64,000 nucleotides of DNA from Streptomyces xylophagus (GCF_000716435.1 NZ_JNWO01000021.1:296581-360580); one strand, 5' to 3'. Positions 47,498 through 57,200 are shown, counted from the stretch's first letter. Notes: generated from the letters alone by a model not told the origin. Program-made: numbers and translations.

Positions 47498-47857
47498 TCA
47501 GCTTCCCCAGATGTCGTAGAGCCGCACTTCGAGTACGGCGAGGACCACACCGCCGGCCGCGACCGTGGCCGAACCCCAGCGCGTGCGCTCCGCCAGTGAC
47601 ATGAAACCCGCCGCCGGGACCGCCGCGAACGCGCCCAGCAGATACGCCACGAAGATCGCCGTGCCCTGCTCCGCCTTCTCGCCGCGCGCCAACTGCACGA
47701 TCCCGACCACCAGTTGGACCGTGGCCAACAGGGTGACCACGGCCATCCCGATGAAGTGCCAGTCCTTCGTCGACTGGTCGCGGTAGGCCGCCCACCCGGT
47801 CCAGGCGGCGAGCAGCAGCGCGGCGACACCGGTCGCCAGCGTCAGGGCATCAAGCAT
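47498..47857 (-). CDS. small four-helix integral membrane protein
   Basis: 119 residues, hydrophobic segments at about 3-23, 37-58, 68-85 and 94-110 (ALTLATGVAALLLAAWTGW, MAVVTLLATVQLVVGIVQL, AIFVAYLLGAFAAVPAAGF). Upstream partner of the membrane gene at 47047. No recognisable active site; function unknown. It is divergent from the HAD phosphatase, with about 50 bases between the starts. Confidence 0.8.
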   Translation of the reverse strand: MLDALTLATGVAALLLAAWTGWAAYRDQSTKDWHFIGMAVVTLLATVQLVVGIVQLARGEKAEQGTAIFVAYLLGAFAAVPAAGFMSLAERTRWGSATVAAGGVVLAVLEVRLYDIWGS

Positions 47858-47908
47858 GCCGCGACCCTATTACGGGCCAAAAGACCCGGTGACCGTAGGG
47901 TCGGGAAC

Positions 47909-48559
47909 ATGAAGATCCATGCTGAGGCCCTCCTGTTCGACAACGACGGCACGCTCGTCTCCTCCCTCGAATCCGTGCGCAGATGCTGGACGCGCTGGGC
48001 GAAGGAGTTCGGGATCAGCGCCGAGGACTTCGCGCGGGTCGAACTGCACGGACGCACCGCCGTCGAGATAGCCGCCGACCTGCTGCCCGCCGACGTCGTC
48101 CCCGAGGCCGTCGCCCGGATCGAGGCGCTGGAGGTGGCAGACGTGGCCAACGGGGGTGCCGTCCTGCTGCCCGGCACCAAGGACTTCCTCGACTCGCTGC
48201 CGGCCGACCGCTGGGCGGTCGTCACTTCCGCCACCCGCCGGCTCGCCGAGGCCCGGCTCGCCCACGCGGGCATCCTCCCCAAGACCCTCGTGGTCGCCGA
48301 GGACGTCACGCGCGGCAAGCCCGACCCCGAGCCGTACCTCCTCGCGGCTCGCCAACTCGGCATCGACCCGGCCCGCTGTGTCGTCTTCGAGGACGCCCCG
48401 GCGGGACTCAGGGCCGGCCGCGCGGCCGGGATGATCACCGTGGCATTGGCCACAACGCATGAGGCCCATGAGCTCGACGCCGACCTTGTTGTGAGCGACC
48501 TGTCAGCCCTGTCCGCGCTGGTCAGCGACGGGGGAGTGGAGATCGTCGAGCGCCGCTGA
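47909..48559 (+). CDS. HAD-superfamily phosphatase
   Basis: 216 residues, HAD subfamily IA. Motif I LLFDNDGTLVSS with the nucleophilic Asp, motif II VVTSATRRL, motif III lysine in GKPDPEPYLLAARQLG, motif IV VVFEDAPAGLRAG. The cap lies between motifs I and II. Sugar-phosphate phosphatases are the nearest familiar type; the second residue of motif I is Asn (DNDGT). ATG 47909 with TCGGGAAC upstream. A strong terminator follows. Confidence 0.92.
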   Translation: MKIHAEALLFDNDGTLVSSLESVRRCWTRWAKEFGISAEDFARVELHGRTAVEIAADLLPADVVPEAVARIEALEVADVANGGAVLLPGTKDFLDSLPADRWAVVTSATRRLAEARLAHAGILPKTLVVAEDVTRGKPDPEPYLLAARQLGIDPARCVVFEDAPAGLRAGRAAGMITVALATTHEAHELDADLVVSDLSALSALVSDGGVEIVERR

Positions 48560-48568
48560 CGGGCGTCC

Positions 48569-48595
48569 GCCGCTGTCCGGCATGCGGACAGCGGC
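48569..48595 (+). terminator. terminator of the HAD gene
   Basis: GCCGCTGTCCG (48569-48579) and CGGACAGCGGC (48585-48595), loop GCATG, followed by CCTTT. It ends four bases before the -35 box of the next promoter. Confidence 0.85.
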
Positions 48596-48598
48596 CCT

Positions 48599-48627
48599 TT
48601 GTCAGGACCGTACGTCTGCTTTACTGA
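48599..48627 (+). promoter_or_regulatory. promoter for the Cys/Met leader ORF and metNIQ
   Basis: -35 TTGTCA (48599-48604), 17-base spacer, -10 TACTGA (48622-48627). The ATG of the leader peptide begins five bases behind the -10 box, so transcription must start at or next to it. Confidence 0.7.
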
Positions 48628-48631
48628 TTCC

Positions 48632-48718
48632 ATGACCACGACGAGCAGCCGCACCCTTGCGACCGAGGCGACCCTGACGCCCGGTGCTCGTTGTATGTGT
48701 CGAATGTGCGCCTTCTAG
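48632..48718 (+). CDS. Cys/Met-rich leader peptide, probably leaderless
   Basis: 28 codons: MTTTSSRTLATEATLTP then GARCMCRMCAF and TAG. Three Cys and two Met codons are packed into the last eight residues, just where a ribosome would stall if cysteinyl- or methionyl-tRNA were short. No ribosome site precedes it. About 165 bases follow before metN, with G+C-rich inverted segments (CGAGCCTCGC and GCGAG around 48755-48776). Actinobacterial cysteine-rich leader ORFs of this kind are known attenuators of sulfur genes. Here it would tune methionine import. Confidence 0.7.
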   Translation: MTTTSSRTLATEATLTPGARCMCRMCAF

Positions 48719-48884
48719 AGGGCCCCCGCACCACCCCCCGGGCTTAGCGCCCCGAGCCTCGCGCCCCGAAGCGAGCCGTTGCGGCATGTCCGTATTTCCT
48801 GCGTGACCGACGCCGCCCCGCGCACATTTCCCATCCGTACGAGGGCACACCCACGCCCGCGTGCTCAACAGTCATGGAACCCCA

Positions 48885-49919
48885 GTGATCACCACATCGG
48901 GCCTGACCAAGGTCTACCGCTCGCGAGGCCGTGAGGTCACCGCTCTCGACGGCGTCGATCTCCACGTCCGCGAAGGCGAGGTGTACGGCGTCATCGGCCA
49001 GTCCGGCGCCGGCAAGTCCTCGCTCATCCGCTGCGTCAACCTGCTGGAGAAGCCCACCGCCGGCACGGTCACCGTCGACGGGCAGGACCTCACCGCCCTC
49101 GCCGGGCGCGGACCGCGCGCCGGACGGGAACTCCGGCAGGCGCGCAGCCGTATCGGCATGGTCTTCCAGCACTTCAACCTGCTCTCCTCGCGGACCGTCC
49201 AGGACAACGTCGAGCTGCCGCTCGAAATCCTCGGGAAGTCGGGGAAGGAACGATCCGTCAAGGCCCTCGAACTCCTCGACCTCGTCGGGCTCGCCGACAA
49301 GGCGAAGGCCTACCCGGCGCAGCTCTCCGGCGGTCAGAAGCAGCGCGTCGGCATCGCCCGCGCGCTGGCCGGCGACCCCAAGGTGCTGCTGTCCGACGAG
49401 GCCACCAGCGCGCTCGACCCGGAGACCACCCGCTCGATCCTCCAGCTGCTGCGCGACCTGAACCAGCAACTGGGCCTGACCGTCCTGCTCATCACGCACG
49501 AGATGGACGTCGTGAAGTCGGTCTGCGACTCCGCCGCGCTCATGCAGAACGGGCGCATCGTCGAGTCCGGGACCGTCACCGAACTGCTCGCCGCCCCCGG
49601 GTCCGAGCTGGCCTCCGCGCTGTTCCCGGTCAGCGGCGAGGCCGGTGGCGAGGACCGCACGGTCGTCGACGTCACCTTCCACGGCGAGGCCGCCACCCAG
49701 CCCGTCATCTCCCAGCTCTCGCGCACCTACAACATCGACATCTCGATCCTCGGCGCCGCCATCGACACCGTCGGCGGACTCCAGGTCGGCCGCATGCGCA
49801 TCGAACTGCCCGGCCGCTACGAGGACAACGTGGTGCCGATCGGCTTCCTGCGTGAACAGGGCCTACAGATCGACGTGTTGGGCCAGGAGCCCGTACTGCT
49901 GAAGGAAGGTGCCAAGTGA
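48885..49919 (+). CDS. metN: methionine ABC transporter ATP-binding protein
   Basis: 344 residues. Walker A GQSGAGKSSL, Q loop FQHFNLLSSRTV, ABC signature LSGGQKQRVGIARAL, Walker B VLLSDEATSALD, switch His in LLITHEMDVV. The C-terminal NIL domain (about 265-340, VVDVTFHGEAATQPVISQLS) binds methionine and inhibits transport. The start is probably GTG 48885 (ITTSGLTKVYRSRGR), with GGAA six bases upstream; GTG 48861 is possible. Its stop overlaps metI (GTGA). Confidence 0.96.
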   Translation: MITTSGLTKVYRSRGREVTALDGVDLHVREGEVYGVIGQSGAGKSSLIRCVNLLEKPTAGTVTVDGQDLTALAGRGPRAGRELRQARSRIGMVFQHFNLLSSRTVQDNVELPLEILGKSGKERSVKALELLDLVGLADKAKAYPAQLSGGQKQRVGIARALAGDPKVLLSDEATSALDPETTRSILQLLRDLNQQLGLTVLLITHEMDVVKSVCDSAALMQNGRIVESGTVTELLAAPGSELASALFPVSGEAGGEDRTVVDVTFHGEAATQPVISQLSRTYNIDISILGAAIDTVGGLQVGRMRIELPGRYEDNVVPIGFLREQGLQIDVLGQEPVLLKEGAK

Positions 49920-50620
49920 GCTGGTCCGAGATGCAGCCGCTGCTGTCCCAGGCCTGTTGGGACACGCTGTACATGGTCGGCTGGTCCACGGTCATCGCCG
50001 TCGTCGGCGGACTCCCGCTCGGCATCCTGCTCGTGCTGACCGACCGCGGCGGACTGCTCCAGAACGTCGCCGCCAACAAGGTCATCGGGCAGATCGTGAA
50101 CGTGGCCCGCTCGCTGCCGTTCATCATCCTCATGGTCGCGCTGATGAACTTCACCCGGACCATCACCGGCACGACGATCGGCCGCGAGGCCGCCATCGTG
50201 CCGCTCGCGATCGGGGCAATTCCCTTCTTCGCGCGCCTTGTTGAGACGGCTGTCCGGGAAGTGGACGGCGGGCTCGTCGAGGCCGTGCAGTCGATGGGCG
50301 GCAACACCTGGACGATCGTGCGCAAGGTCCTCGTACCGGAGTCCCTGCCCTCGCTGATCTCCAGCACCACCACCACGATCGTCGCGCTCATCGGCTATTC
50401 GGCGATGGCGGGCACGGTCGGCGCGGGCGGGCTCGGAGACATCGCCATCCGCTACGGCTACCAGCGCTTCGAGACCCAGCTGATGTGGATCACCGTGGCG
50501 ATCCTCGCGGTCGTCATCTCACTCATCCAGTTCGCCGGCGACTACGCGGCTCGGTCCGTGCACCGGCGCGGCGGACGGTCGGGTCCCGCGCCGAGGCTCC
50601 GGCTGCTGAAAGCCGCGTAG
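49916..50620 (+). CDS. metI: methionine ABC transporter permease
   Basis: 234 residues with five to six membrane helices. The EAA loop that docks to MetN is VEAVQSMGGNTWTIVRKVLVPESLPSLI. VARSLPFIILMVALMNFTR and GYSAMAGTVGAGGLGDIAIR are typical of MetI. GTG 49916 overlaps the metN stop. A basic tail (RRGGRSGPAPRLRLLKAA) follows the last helix. Confidence 0.95.
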   Translation: MSWSEMQPLLSQACWDTLYMVGWSTVIAVVGGLPLGILLVLTDRGGLLQNVAANKVIGQIVNVARSLPFIILMVALMNFTRTITGTTIGREAAIVPLAIGAIPFFARLVETAVREVDGGLVEAVQSMGGNTWTIVRKVLVPESLPSLISSTTTTIVALIGYSAMAGTVGAGGLGDIAIRYGYQRFETQLMWITVAILAVVISLIQFAGDYAARSVHRRGGRSGPAPRLRLLKAA

Positions 50621-50639
50621 GCCAACCCCCTCACAGACT

Positions 50640-50661
50640 CCCCGCACCACCCAACGCGGGG
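50640..50661 (+). other. small hairpin between metI and metQ
   Basis: CCCCGC (50640-50645) and GCGGGG (50656-50661), 10-base loop, no T tract. It may protect the mRNA segment or allow separate dosage of metQ. Too weak to call a terminator. Confidence 0.4.
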
Positions 50662-50698
50662 TCGTAGTACGCGACACCCTTCAGGAAAGGCACTTTTC

Positions 50699-51535
50699 GT
50701 GCGTAACACCGCAAAGCTCACCACCGCCGTTCTCGCCGCCGGAGCGCTCACCTTCGCGCTCTCCGCCTGTGGCTCGGACAAGGGTTCCTCCTCGGCCTCC
50801 TCCGACTACAGCGGACCGCTGGTCGTCGCCGCGAGCCCCACCCCGCACGCCGAGATCCTCGACTACGTCAAGGACCACCTGGCGAAGAAGGCCGGACTCG
50901 ACCTGGAGGTCAAGGAGTTCACCGACTACGTCACGCCGAACACGGCGACCGAGGACGGCTCGGTGGGCGCCAACTACTTCCAGAACCAGCCGTACCTGGA
51001 CGACTTCAACAAGAAGAACGGCACCCACATCGTGCCCGTCGTCACGGTCCACCTGGAGCCGCTCGGCCTCTACTCCCACAAGGTCAAGAGCGCCGACGCC
51101 CTGAAGAGCGGCGCGACGATCGCCGTCCCGAACGACAGCGTCAACGAGGCCCGCGCCCTCAAGCTGCTCGCGGCGAACGGGCTGATCACCCTCAAGGCCG
51201 GTGTCGGCAACGAGGCGACCCCCGCGGACATCACCAAGAACCCGAAGAACCTCAAGTTCAAGGAGCTGGAGGCGGCCCAGACCCCGCGCTCCCTGGACGA
51301 CGTCGACGCGGCCGTCATCAACGGCAACTACGCGATCTCCACGGGCCTGAAGCCCGCCAAGGACGCCATCGTCCTGGAGTCCGCGACGAACAACCCCTAC
51401 GGCAACTTCCTCGCCGTGAAGAAGGGCAACGAGAAGGACCCGCGCGTCAAGAAGCTCGCGAAGCTGCTGGTCTCGCCCGAGGTGAAGAAGTTCATCGAGG
51501 ACAAGTACGCCGGTTCGGTCATCCCGTCCTTCTGA
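50699..51535 (+). CDS. metQ: methionine-binding lipoprotein
   Basis: 278 residues. Lipobox LSAC after LAAGALTFA, so the mature protein is lipid-anchored outside the membrane and feeds methionine to MetNI. NlpA/MetQ signatures: VVAASPTPHAEIL, GANYFQNQPYLDDFN, HLEPLGLYSHKVKS, VPNDSVNEARALKLLAANGL and YGNFLAVKKGNE. GTG 50699 has AGGAAAGG upstream. Last gene of the metNIQ operon, and followed by a deleted relic of itself. Confidence 0.96.
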   Translation: MRNTAKLTTAVLAAGALTFALSACGSDKGSSSASSDYSGPLVVAASPTPHAEILDYVKDHLAKKAGLDLEVKEFTDYVTPNTATEDGSVGANYFQNQPYLDDFNKKNGTHIVPVVTVHLEPLGLYSHKVKSADALKSGATIAVPNDSVNEARALKLLAANGLITLKAGVGNEATPADITKNPKNLKFKELEAAQTPRSLDDVDAAVINGNYAISTGLKPAKDAIVLESATNNPYGNFLAVKKGNEKDPRVKKLAKLLVSPEVKKFIEDKYAGSVIPSF

Positions 51536-51573
51536 CCGTCCTTGTGAACAGAGTCGGGCTCGGACTCCGGACG

Positions 51574-51750
51574 TACATCAAGGACAACCTGGCCGAGAAA
51601 GCCGACGCGTCCCCCGCGGCCAACCCGAAGCACCTGAAGTTCAAGGAGCTGGACCCGGCCCAACTCCCGCGCTCGCTCGACGACGTGGACGTGGCCGTCA
51701 TCAACAACAACAACTACGCCCAGGACGCGGGCCTCAGCCCCGCCGAAGTA
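51574..51750 (+). pseudogene. internally deleted metQ relic
   Basis: In frame one reads YIKDNLAEKADAS, matching metQ YVKDHLAKKAGLD near its start. It jumps at once to NPKHLKFKELDPAQLPRSLD then DVDVAVINNNNYAQDAGLSP, matching metQ NPKNLKFKELEAAQTPRSLD and DVDAAVINGNY from its C-terminal half. About 100 codons are missing between, and the signal peptide and C-terminus are absent. It looks like a second metQ copy reduced by deletion. The surrounding open frame (51544-51900) is not a plausible protein. Confidence 0.8.
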
Positions 51751-51811
51751 CAAGGGCTCTGTCCTGCCGGTCACTTCGGGCTGACGAGGGCGTATACGGC
51801 GTATCACCACG

Positions 51812-51848
51812 CACGGGGTCCACTCGCTCACCGCGGGTGGACCCCGTG
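51812..51848 (+). terminator. stem-loop behind the met operon and its relic
   Basis: CACGGGGTCCAC (51812-51823) and GTGGACCCCGTG (51837-51848), perfect 12-bp stem, 13-base loop. It probably ends metNIQ transcription before the acetyltransferase gene. The rest of 51751-51928 shows nothing else. Confidence 0.75.
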
Positions 51849-51928
51849 GTGCGGTTCCCTGCTTTCATGCTGCATGCTGGGCAGTTCAGGTAGGCCCTGA
51901 ACATTTTCCAAAGGTTACGGAGTGGCGC

Positions 51929-52567
51929 ATGACTAGCACCTTCCCCAACATCTCCATCAGCACGGAGCGGTTGGTGCTGCGGCCCCTCGACGAGGACGAT
52001 GTGCAGGCCCTGGCCGAGATGATGAACGACGAGCAGGTCGCCTCCTGGACCGACGTTCCCCAGCCGTTCACCGAGGCAGGCGCCCGTGAGTGGATCACCA
52101 ACTACGCGCCCGCCGAACGGACTTCGGGCCGCGGCCTGGACCTCGCCGTCACCGAGTTCCTCACCCAACGGCTGGTCGGCATCGTCCAGTTGACCAAGAC
52201 CGACTGGCACATCCGGTCCACCGAACTGTCGTACATCATCGCCCCCTGGGCGCGCGGCGAGGGCTACGCCTCCGAGGCGGCGCTCGCCACCGCCCAATGG
52301 CTGTTCGGGGACCAGAAGTTGGAGCGCATCGAACTGCGCACCGCCGCCGACAACACGGCCTCCCAACAGGTGGCCCAGAAGATCGGCTGTATCAGCGAGG
52401 GCGTCCTGCGGGGCGCGTGCATAGCGCATGTCCACGCCGACGACGGCACCTGGGTCGACGTCCGCACCGACTTCATCGTGTGGAGCCTCCTCCCGGAGGA
52501 CCTGGAGGGCACGGCCGAACAGCTCGAGGACGCCGACGGTTTCACGTCACTCGCCGACTGGAACTGA
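51929..52567 (+). CDS. RimJ/RimL-like N-acetyltransferase
   Basis: 212 residues, GNAT of the RimJ/RimL type: ISTERLVLRPLDEDDVQAL at the N-terminus, ELSYIIAPWARGEGYASEAA acetyl-CoA loop, ERIELRTAADNTASQQVAQK and IGCISEGVLRG. It acetylates an alpha-amino group or small molecule. A C-terminal acidic extension (EDLEGTAEQLEDADGF) follows the domain. ATG 51929 has a weak ribosome site (ACGGAG, eleven bases). Confidence 0.9.
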   Translation: MTSTFPNISISTERLVLRPLDEDDVQALAEMMNDEQVASWTDVPQPFTEAGAREWITNYAPAERTSGRGLDLAVTEFLTQRLVGIVQLTKTDWHIRSTELSYIIAPWARGEGYASEAALATAQWLFGDQKLERIELRTAADNTASQQVAQKIGCISEGVLRGACIAHVHADDGTWVDVRTDFIVWSLLPEDLEGTAEQLEDADGFTSLADWN

Positions 52568-52682
52568 ATCCGGCGGGTACAGCCCAGGGAGCACCGCCCA
52601 GCAGCACCAGGTACCCTCACGGTGCCCGCGTACGGGCCGCTTCCCCCGACGACCTGCGAATTACCCCTGGAGACTGACGACG

Positions 52683-53906
52683 ATGGCCGACCGCGTCACG
52701 GTGATCGGCTGGGACGGCTCTCCGCTGACAGCCGCGGCACGCTCCGCCCTCGGCGCCGCCACCCTGGTGGCCGGCGCGCCCCACCATCTCTCGCTCCCCG
52801 AGGTACCGGAGCGCGCCGAGCGCATCCGCCTCGGGAGCGTCGCCCTCGCCGCCCGCCGTATCGCCGGGCACCGCGGCACCGCGGTCGTGTTCGCCGACGG
52901 TGACCCGGGCTTCTTCGGAGTCGTACGGACCCTGCGCGCACCCGAGTTCGGCCTGGAGGTGGAGGTCGTCCCCGCCGTCTCCTCGGTGGCCGCCGCCTTC
53001 GCCCGCGCCGGTATGCCCTGGGACGACGCACAGGTGGTCGTCGCACACAGGCGCACCCTGCGACGCGCGGTGAACGTGTGCCGGGCCCACACAAAAGTCG
53101 CCGTCCTCACCTCACCGGGCGCCGGCCCCGCCGAACTCGGCCTGTTGCTGGGGAGCGTCCAGCGCACCTTCGTCATCTGCGAGGAACTGGGCACCGAGCA
53201 CGAGCAGGTCACCGTCCTGACCTCCGACAAGGCCGCCGACCGCACCTGGCGCGACCCCAACGTCGTCATCGTCATGGGCGGCCCGGTCGGCCCGACCCTC
53301 ACGGCAGGACCGGGCGAGGGCTGGATCGCCGGCCGCGACCCGGCCGCCGTAGCCCGCGGCTGGACCCTGCCCGCCGAGGCCTACGGCGGCGAGCTCGGCG
53401 AGGGCGAGACGGATCTGCTCCGGGCCGCCCAACTCGCCCGTCTCGGCCCGCGCGTCGGCGACCTCGTGTGGGACATCGGCTGCGGCAGCGGCGCCTTCGC
53501 CATCGAGGCGGCCCGCGCCGGAGCGGCCGTCATCGCCGTCGACCGCGACACCCAGGCCTGCACCCGCACCGACTCCGCGGCACGCAGCTTCGGCGTGCAC
53601 CTTCAGATCGTCCAGGGCGACGCCCCGTACATCCTGGAGAACCTCCCCGAACCTGACGTAGTACGCGTCGGCGGCGGGGGAGTGGCCGTCGTCTCCGCGG
53701 TCGCCGACCGGCGCCCGCAGCGCATCGTGGCGCACGCCTCCACCCGCGACGAGGCCGAACTCGTCGGCCGCGACCTGACGGAGCACGGCTACCACGTCGA
53801 GTGCGCCCTCCTCCAGTCCGTCGAACTCGACACCAGGGCCTGGACGGAGACCGAACGGAGCGTCGCGTTCCTGCTCAGCGGCCTCCTTCCGGAGCGCGTT
53901 TCCTGA
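52683..53906 (+). CDS. cobL: precorrin-6Y C5,15-methyltransferase (decarboxylating)
   Basis: 407 residues, fusion of CbiE (about 1-200) and CbiT (about 215-407). The CbiE part is a class III tetrapyrrole methylase (VFADGDPGFFGVVRTL). The CbiT part has the class I SAM motif VWDIGCGSGAFAIEAARAGA and VDRDTQACTR. It methylates C5 and C15 of the corrin ring and removes the acetate side chain in cobalamin synthesis. ATG 52683. The next gene (BluB-CobT fusion) belongs to the same pathway but is 384 bases away. Confidence 0.95.
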   Translation: MADRVTVIGWDGSPLTAAARSALGAATLVAGAPHHLSLPEVPERAERIRLGSVALAARRIAGHRGTAVVFADGDPGFFGVVRTLRAPEFGLEVEVVPAVSSVAAAFARAGMPWDDAQVVVAHRRTLRRAVNVCRAHTKVAVLTSPGAGPAELGLLLGSVQRTFVICEELGTEHEQVTVLTSDKAADRTWRDPNVVIVMGGPVGPTLTAGPGEGWIAGRDPAAVARGWTLPAEAYGGELGEGETDLLRAAQLARLGPRVGDLVWDIGCGSGAFAIEAARAGAAVIAVDRDTQACTRTDSAARSFGVHLQIVQGDAPYILENLPEPDVVRVGGGGVAVVSAVADRRPQRIVAHASTRDEAELVGRDLTEHGYHVECALLQSVELDTRAWTETERSVAFLLSGLLPERVS

Positions 53907-54290
53907 CCCCTCGAACCGTCCCCGTGATCCTGTTGTCGTACTGCGCGCGGTAGGCTGGCGGACTGTTGTACCGCATCGGGTGACCCGGCACTTCGTTCGT
54001 CAATGTCCGGAAAACCCGCCCGTTTTGGGGTGAGTGTGGTACGGCGGAACCGGAGGACGCGCAACGTGGCGCAGTCCACAGCGGGCCGTCGCGGATCAAG
54101 CTGTCGCGACGGCGCAACGGCCGCGACAATGCCAGTCAATGGTTTTGTCGTCTAAATGGCTTTGTCGCTTTTTGGCGTCGGGTCGTTCGTGCCGCTGGAC
54201 AGGCACGCTCGTTCTCCACTGCGGGGCGGTCGGTGCGCCGTTCCCGGTGGGCGGGTCGTAGAAGCACTAACCGATGGGCGAGGGGTACGC
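53907..54290 (+). other. 384-bp leader before the BluB-CobT gene
   Basis: No gene. CCGTCGCG (54086-54093) and CGCGACGG (54105-54112) form a stem-loop. Further on, AATGGTTTTGTCG (54138-54150) and AATGGCTTTGTCG (54155-54167) are direct repeats 17 bases apart in a locally AT-rich stretch, possibly the promoter or operator. I searched for a cobalamin riboswitch (B12 box, GCCACTG element) and find none. GAGGGG at 54279 is the ribosome site. Confidence 0.45.
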
Positions 54291-57200
54291 ATGACCGACA
54301 CCGGCCAGGTCCCGGCCGAGGGGCTGCCGGAGAACGCAGGCATGGTGGAACAGCCGGGCGTTCCCGCGCACGGCGCGTACACCTACCTCTCCGAGACCAC
54401 CGCCGAGGACGAGGACCTGTTGCTGCTGCCGGGCGCCCAGGGCGCCTGGGGCAACGAGGTCCCGCCTCCCGCTCCCGAGCCCGTCGTCGAGACCGTCCAC
54501 GAGCCCGGCCCGCACGAGACGGCCGGCCGCGACAGCGGCTCCGTCGACCTCGGCGGCGTCCGACTCCCCGAACCGCCGCCCGCGCCGGTCACCCCGCGCC
54601 GCCCGCTGCACCTCGGCCCGCCCCTCCCCGACACCTCCGCGAGCCCGGTCCGCTCCCTCGCCGACCGCGGCCCCGCGGGCGCACCGGTACGACAGCCGGG
54701 CCCGCCGGCGACCGGCACCGAGTACCTCGACGCCCCCCAACTCCGCGACCTGCCCCCGCAGGGCGCGTCCCCCTGGGGCGCCCAGGCTCCGGTGGGCGTG
54801 GCGGCACAGACCGCGGAAACGGTTGCTCCGCTTCCCGAACCGGCACCCGAGTCCGCCGGCGCGGCCCAGGCCACGGAGCCGGCGGGCGGAAGCGTCGCTA
54901 CGGCGGCTCCGGACGCCGGGGTCGTCACACCCGAGCCGGTTCCGGTTCCGGTTCCGGTCCCGGCCGTGGTCCCGGACATGGGCATGGCACAGGCGCCCGA
55001 TGCCGGACAGGCGTGGCAGGGGCACGGGCAGTCGTTCATGGGGGAGCCCGCGACGGCTTTCGCCCACGTGAGCACGGAGAGTTCCGGGCACGCCGGAGTT
55101 CCCGAGACCGGGCAACTGGCGGCGCAGGCCGAGGTTTCGGCTGCCGGGCAGGGCTCCGCTGCGGCGTTCGCGCCGGGCGGCGACGGACACGGTGTCGACG
55201 CCGGGTACGCGCCGGAGGACGGCGGTGCTGCTGAGGCTGCGGGTGCTTCGGCTGCCGTGCCGGTGTCCGAGGACGCGTTCGCTGCGGGGACAGGTTCGAC
55301 CGGTTCTGGTCCCGTGGACGCGTTCGCTGTGGATGGCGTGCAGGTCCAGGACGCTGCTGTGGTCTCGGATGTTGCTCAGGCGCCGGCGAGTGTTGACGAT
55401 TCGGCTGCCGAGCCGGCTTCTGAGGAGGCGTTCGCTTCCGAGGTCGAACCGCGGCCGGAGACCGAAGAGGTCTACGACGCCGGGTTCGCTGCCGGGAACG
55501 AGCACGGTGCTGAGACCGGTACGGTTCATGACGCCGGGCAGGCCCCCGAAGACGTAGTCACTCCGGAACCGGAACCGGCCCCGACGCAGGACGTCGCGTT
55601 CGCTCCCGAGGTTACGGAAGCCTACGAGACGGTGACCGAGGCCGAGACGGAGGTCGCCCCGGTCGACGCAACTGGCGTCATTGCTCAGGAGGCCGAGCCA
55701 ACTCCGGCCGCCCCGGCGGTAGTTGAGGCTCCGCTCACGCCCGAGGCCGCCTCCCCGACGCCTCAAACCGCTCCGGAACCGGAGCCGGTACACGCCGAGA
55801 TCGCGGCCGCCCCCGTCGAGGACGTCACCTACCCGACGCAATTCGCCGAAGCGGAAGCCGAAGCTGTAGCCGCACCGGTACTGGAAGCCGAACCCGTCCC
55901 GGCCCCCCAGCCCGTCGTACTCGAAGACACCGCTGGAACGGGACCCGCAGAGCCTCTCCTCCCGACCGCCCCCCAGGCGCAGTCGGTAGCCCTGGAGGAC
56001 ACCCCCCTCGCTCAACCCCCCACCCCCGACGCCCAGTTCCCCGAACCGCCGCAGGCGCTCCCACTCCCGCCGGAGCCCCAGCCGGACGATTCGCTCGGCC
56101 GTTTCGTCGCGGTGGAAGGCTCGGTGCCCACCACCCCGCACCTCGCGCCGACCCCGCCGCACCCCCTCACGCTCCCCGCGGAGGAGCTGCCGGGTGCCGA
56201 CGTCGGCGAGGAGCTCTTCGCCACGGTCCCCGCCCCTCGTGAGGCCGACGCGGACCCCGAACTCGTACAGCACGCGGACGACCTGGACACCCGGGCCGCC
56301 GATCAGGAAGAAGAGAGCACGGCCGCAGTGGAAGACGTACGAGAGTCCACCGGCCCCGCCGCACCCCCCTACGACGACGCCGAGCGCGAGGCCGTGCTGA
56401 AGGTGATGCGCGAGCGCCGGGACATCCGCAACGGCTTCCGCAGCGACCCGATCCCGCACGACGTACTGCTGCGGGTCCTGGAAGCCGCCCACACGGCTCC
56501 GTCCGTCGGGCACTCCCAGCCGTGGGACTTCGTGGTCATCCGTTCCGCCGACACCCGCCGGAACATGCACGAACTGGCCCAGAGCCAGCGCGAGGCGTAC
56601 GCGAAGTCGCTGCCCAAGGGCCGGGCGAAGCAGTTCAAGGAACTGAAGATCGAGGCGATCCTCGACACCCCGGTGAACATCGTCGTCACCGCCGACCCGA
56701 CCCGCGGCGGCCGGCACACCCTCGGCCGGCACACGCAGCCGCAGATGGCGCCGTACTCCGCCGCCCTCGCCGTCGAGAACCTCTGGCTCGCCGCCCGCGC
56801 CGAGGGCCTCGGCGTCGGCTGGGTCAGTTTCTTCGACGAGCGCGAGATGGTCCGCGCGCTGGGCCTGCCGGAGCACCTGGAGGTCATCGCGTACCTCTGT
56901 GTCGGCTACGTCGACGAGTTCCCGGACGAGCCCGAACTGATGCAGGCGGGCTGGTCCAAGCGCCGCCCGCTGTCGTGGGTCGTGCACGAGGAGACGTACG
57001 GCCGTCGCGCGCTGCCCGGCGAGGACCCGCACGATCTGCTCGCCGAGACCGTCGCCGGTATCCGCCCGCTGGACGCGAAGGCGCTCGGCGAGGCGTGGGA
57101 ACGGCAGAAGCGGATGACGAAGCCGCCGGGCTCGCTCGGCATGCTGGAGATCATCTCCGCGCAGCTGTCCGGGCTGTCCCGGCAGTGCCCGCCGCCGATC

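Noticed and set aside
53907..54290. Cobalamin riboswitch before cobT
   Set aside because: No B12 box or conserved core found by eye; a covariance search would be decisive.
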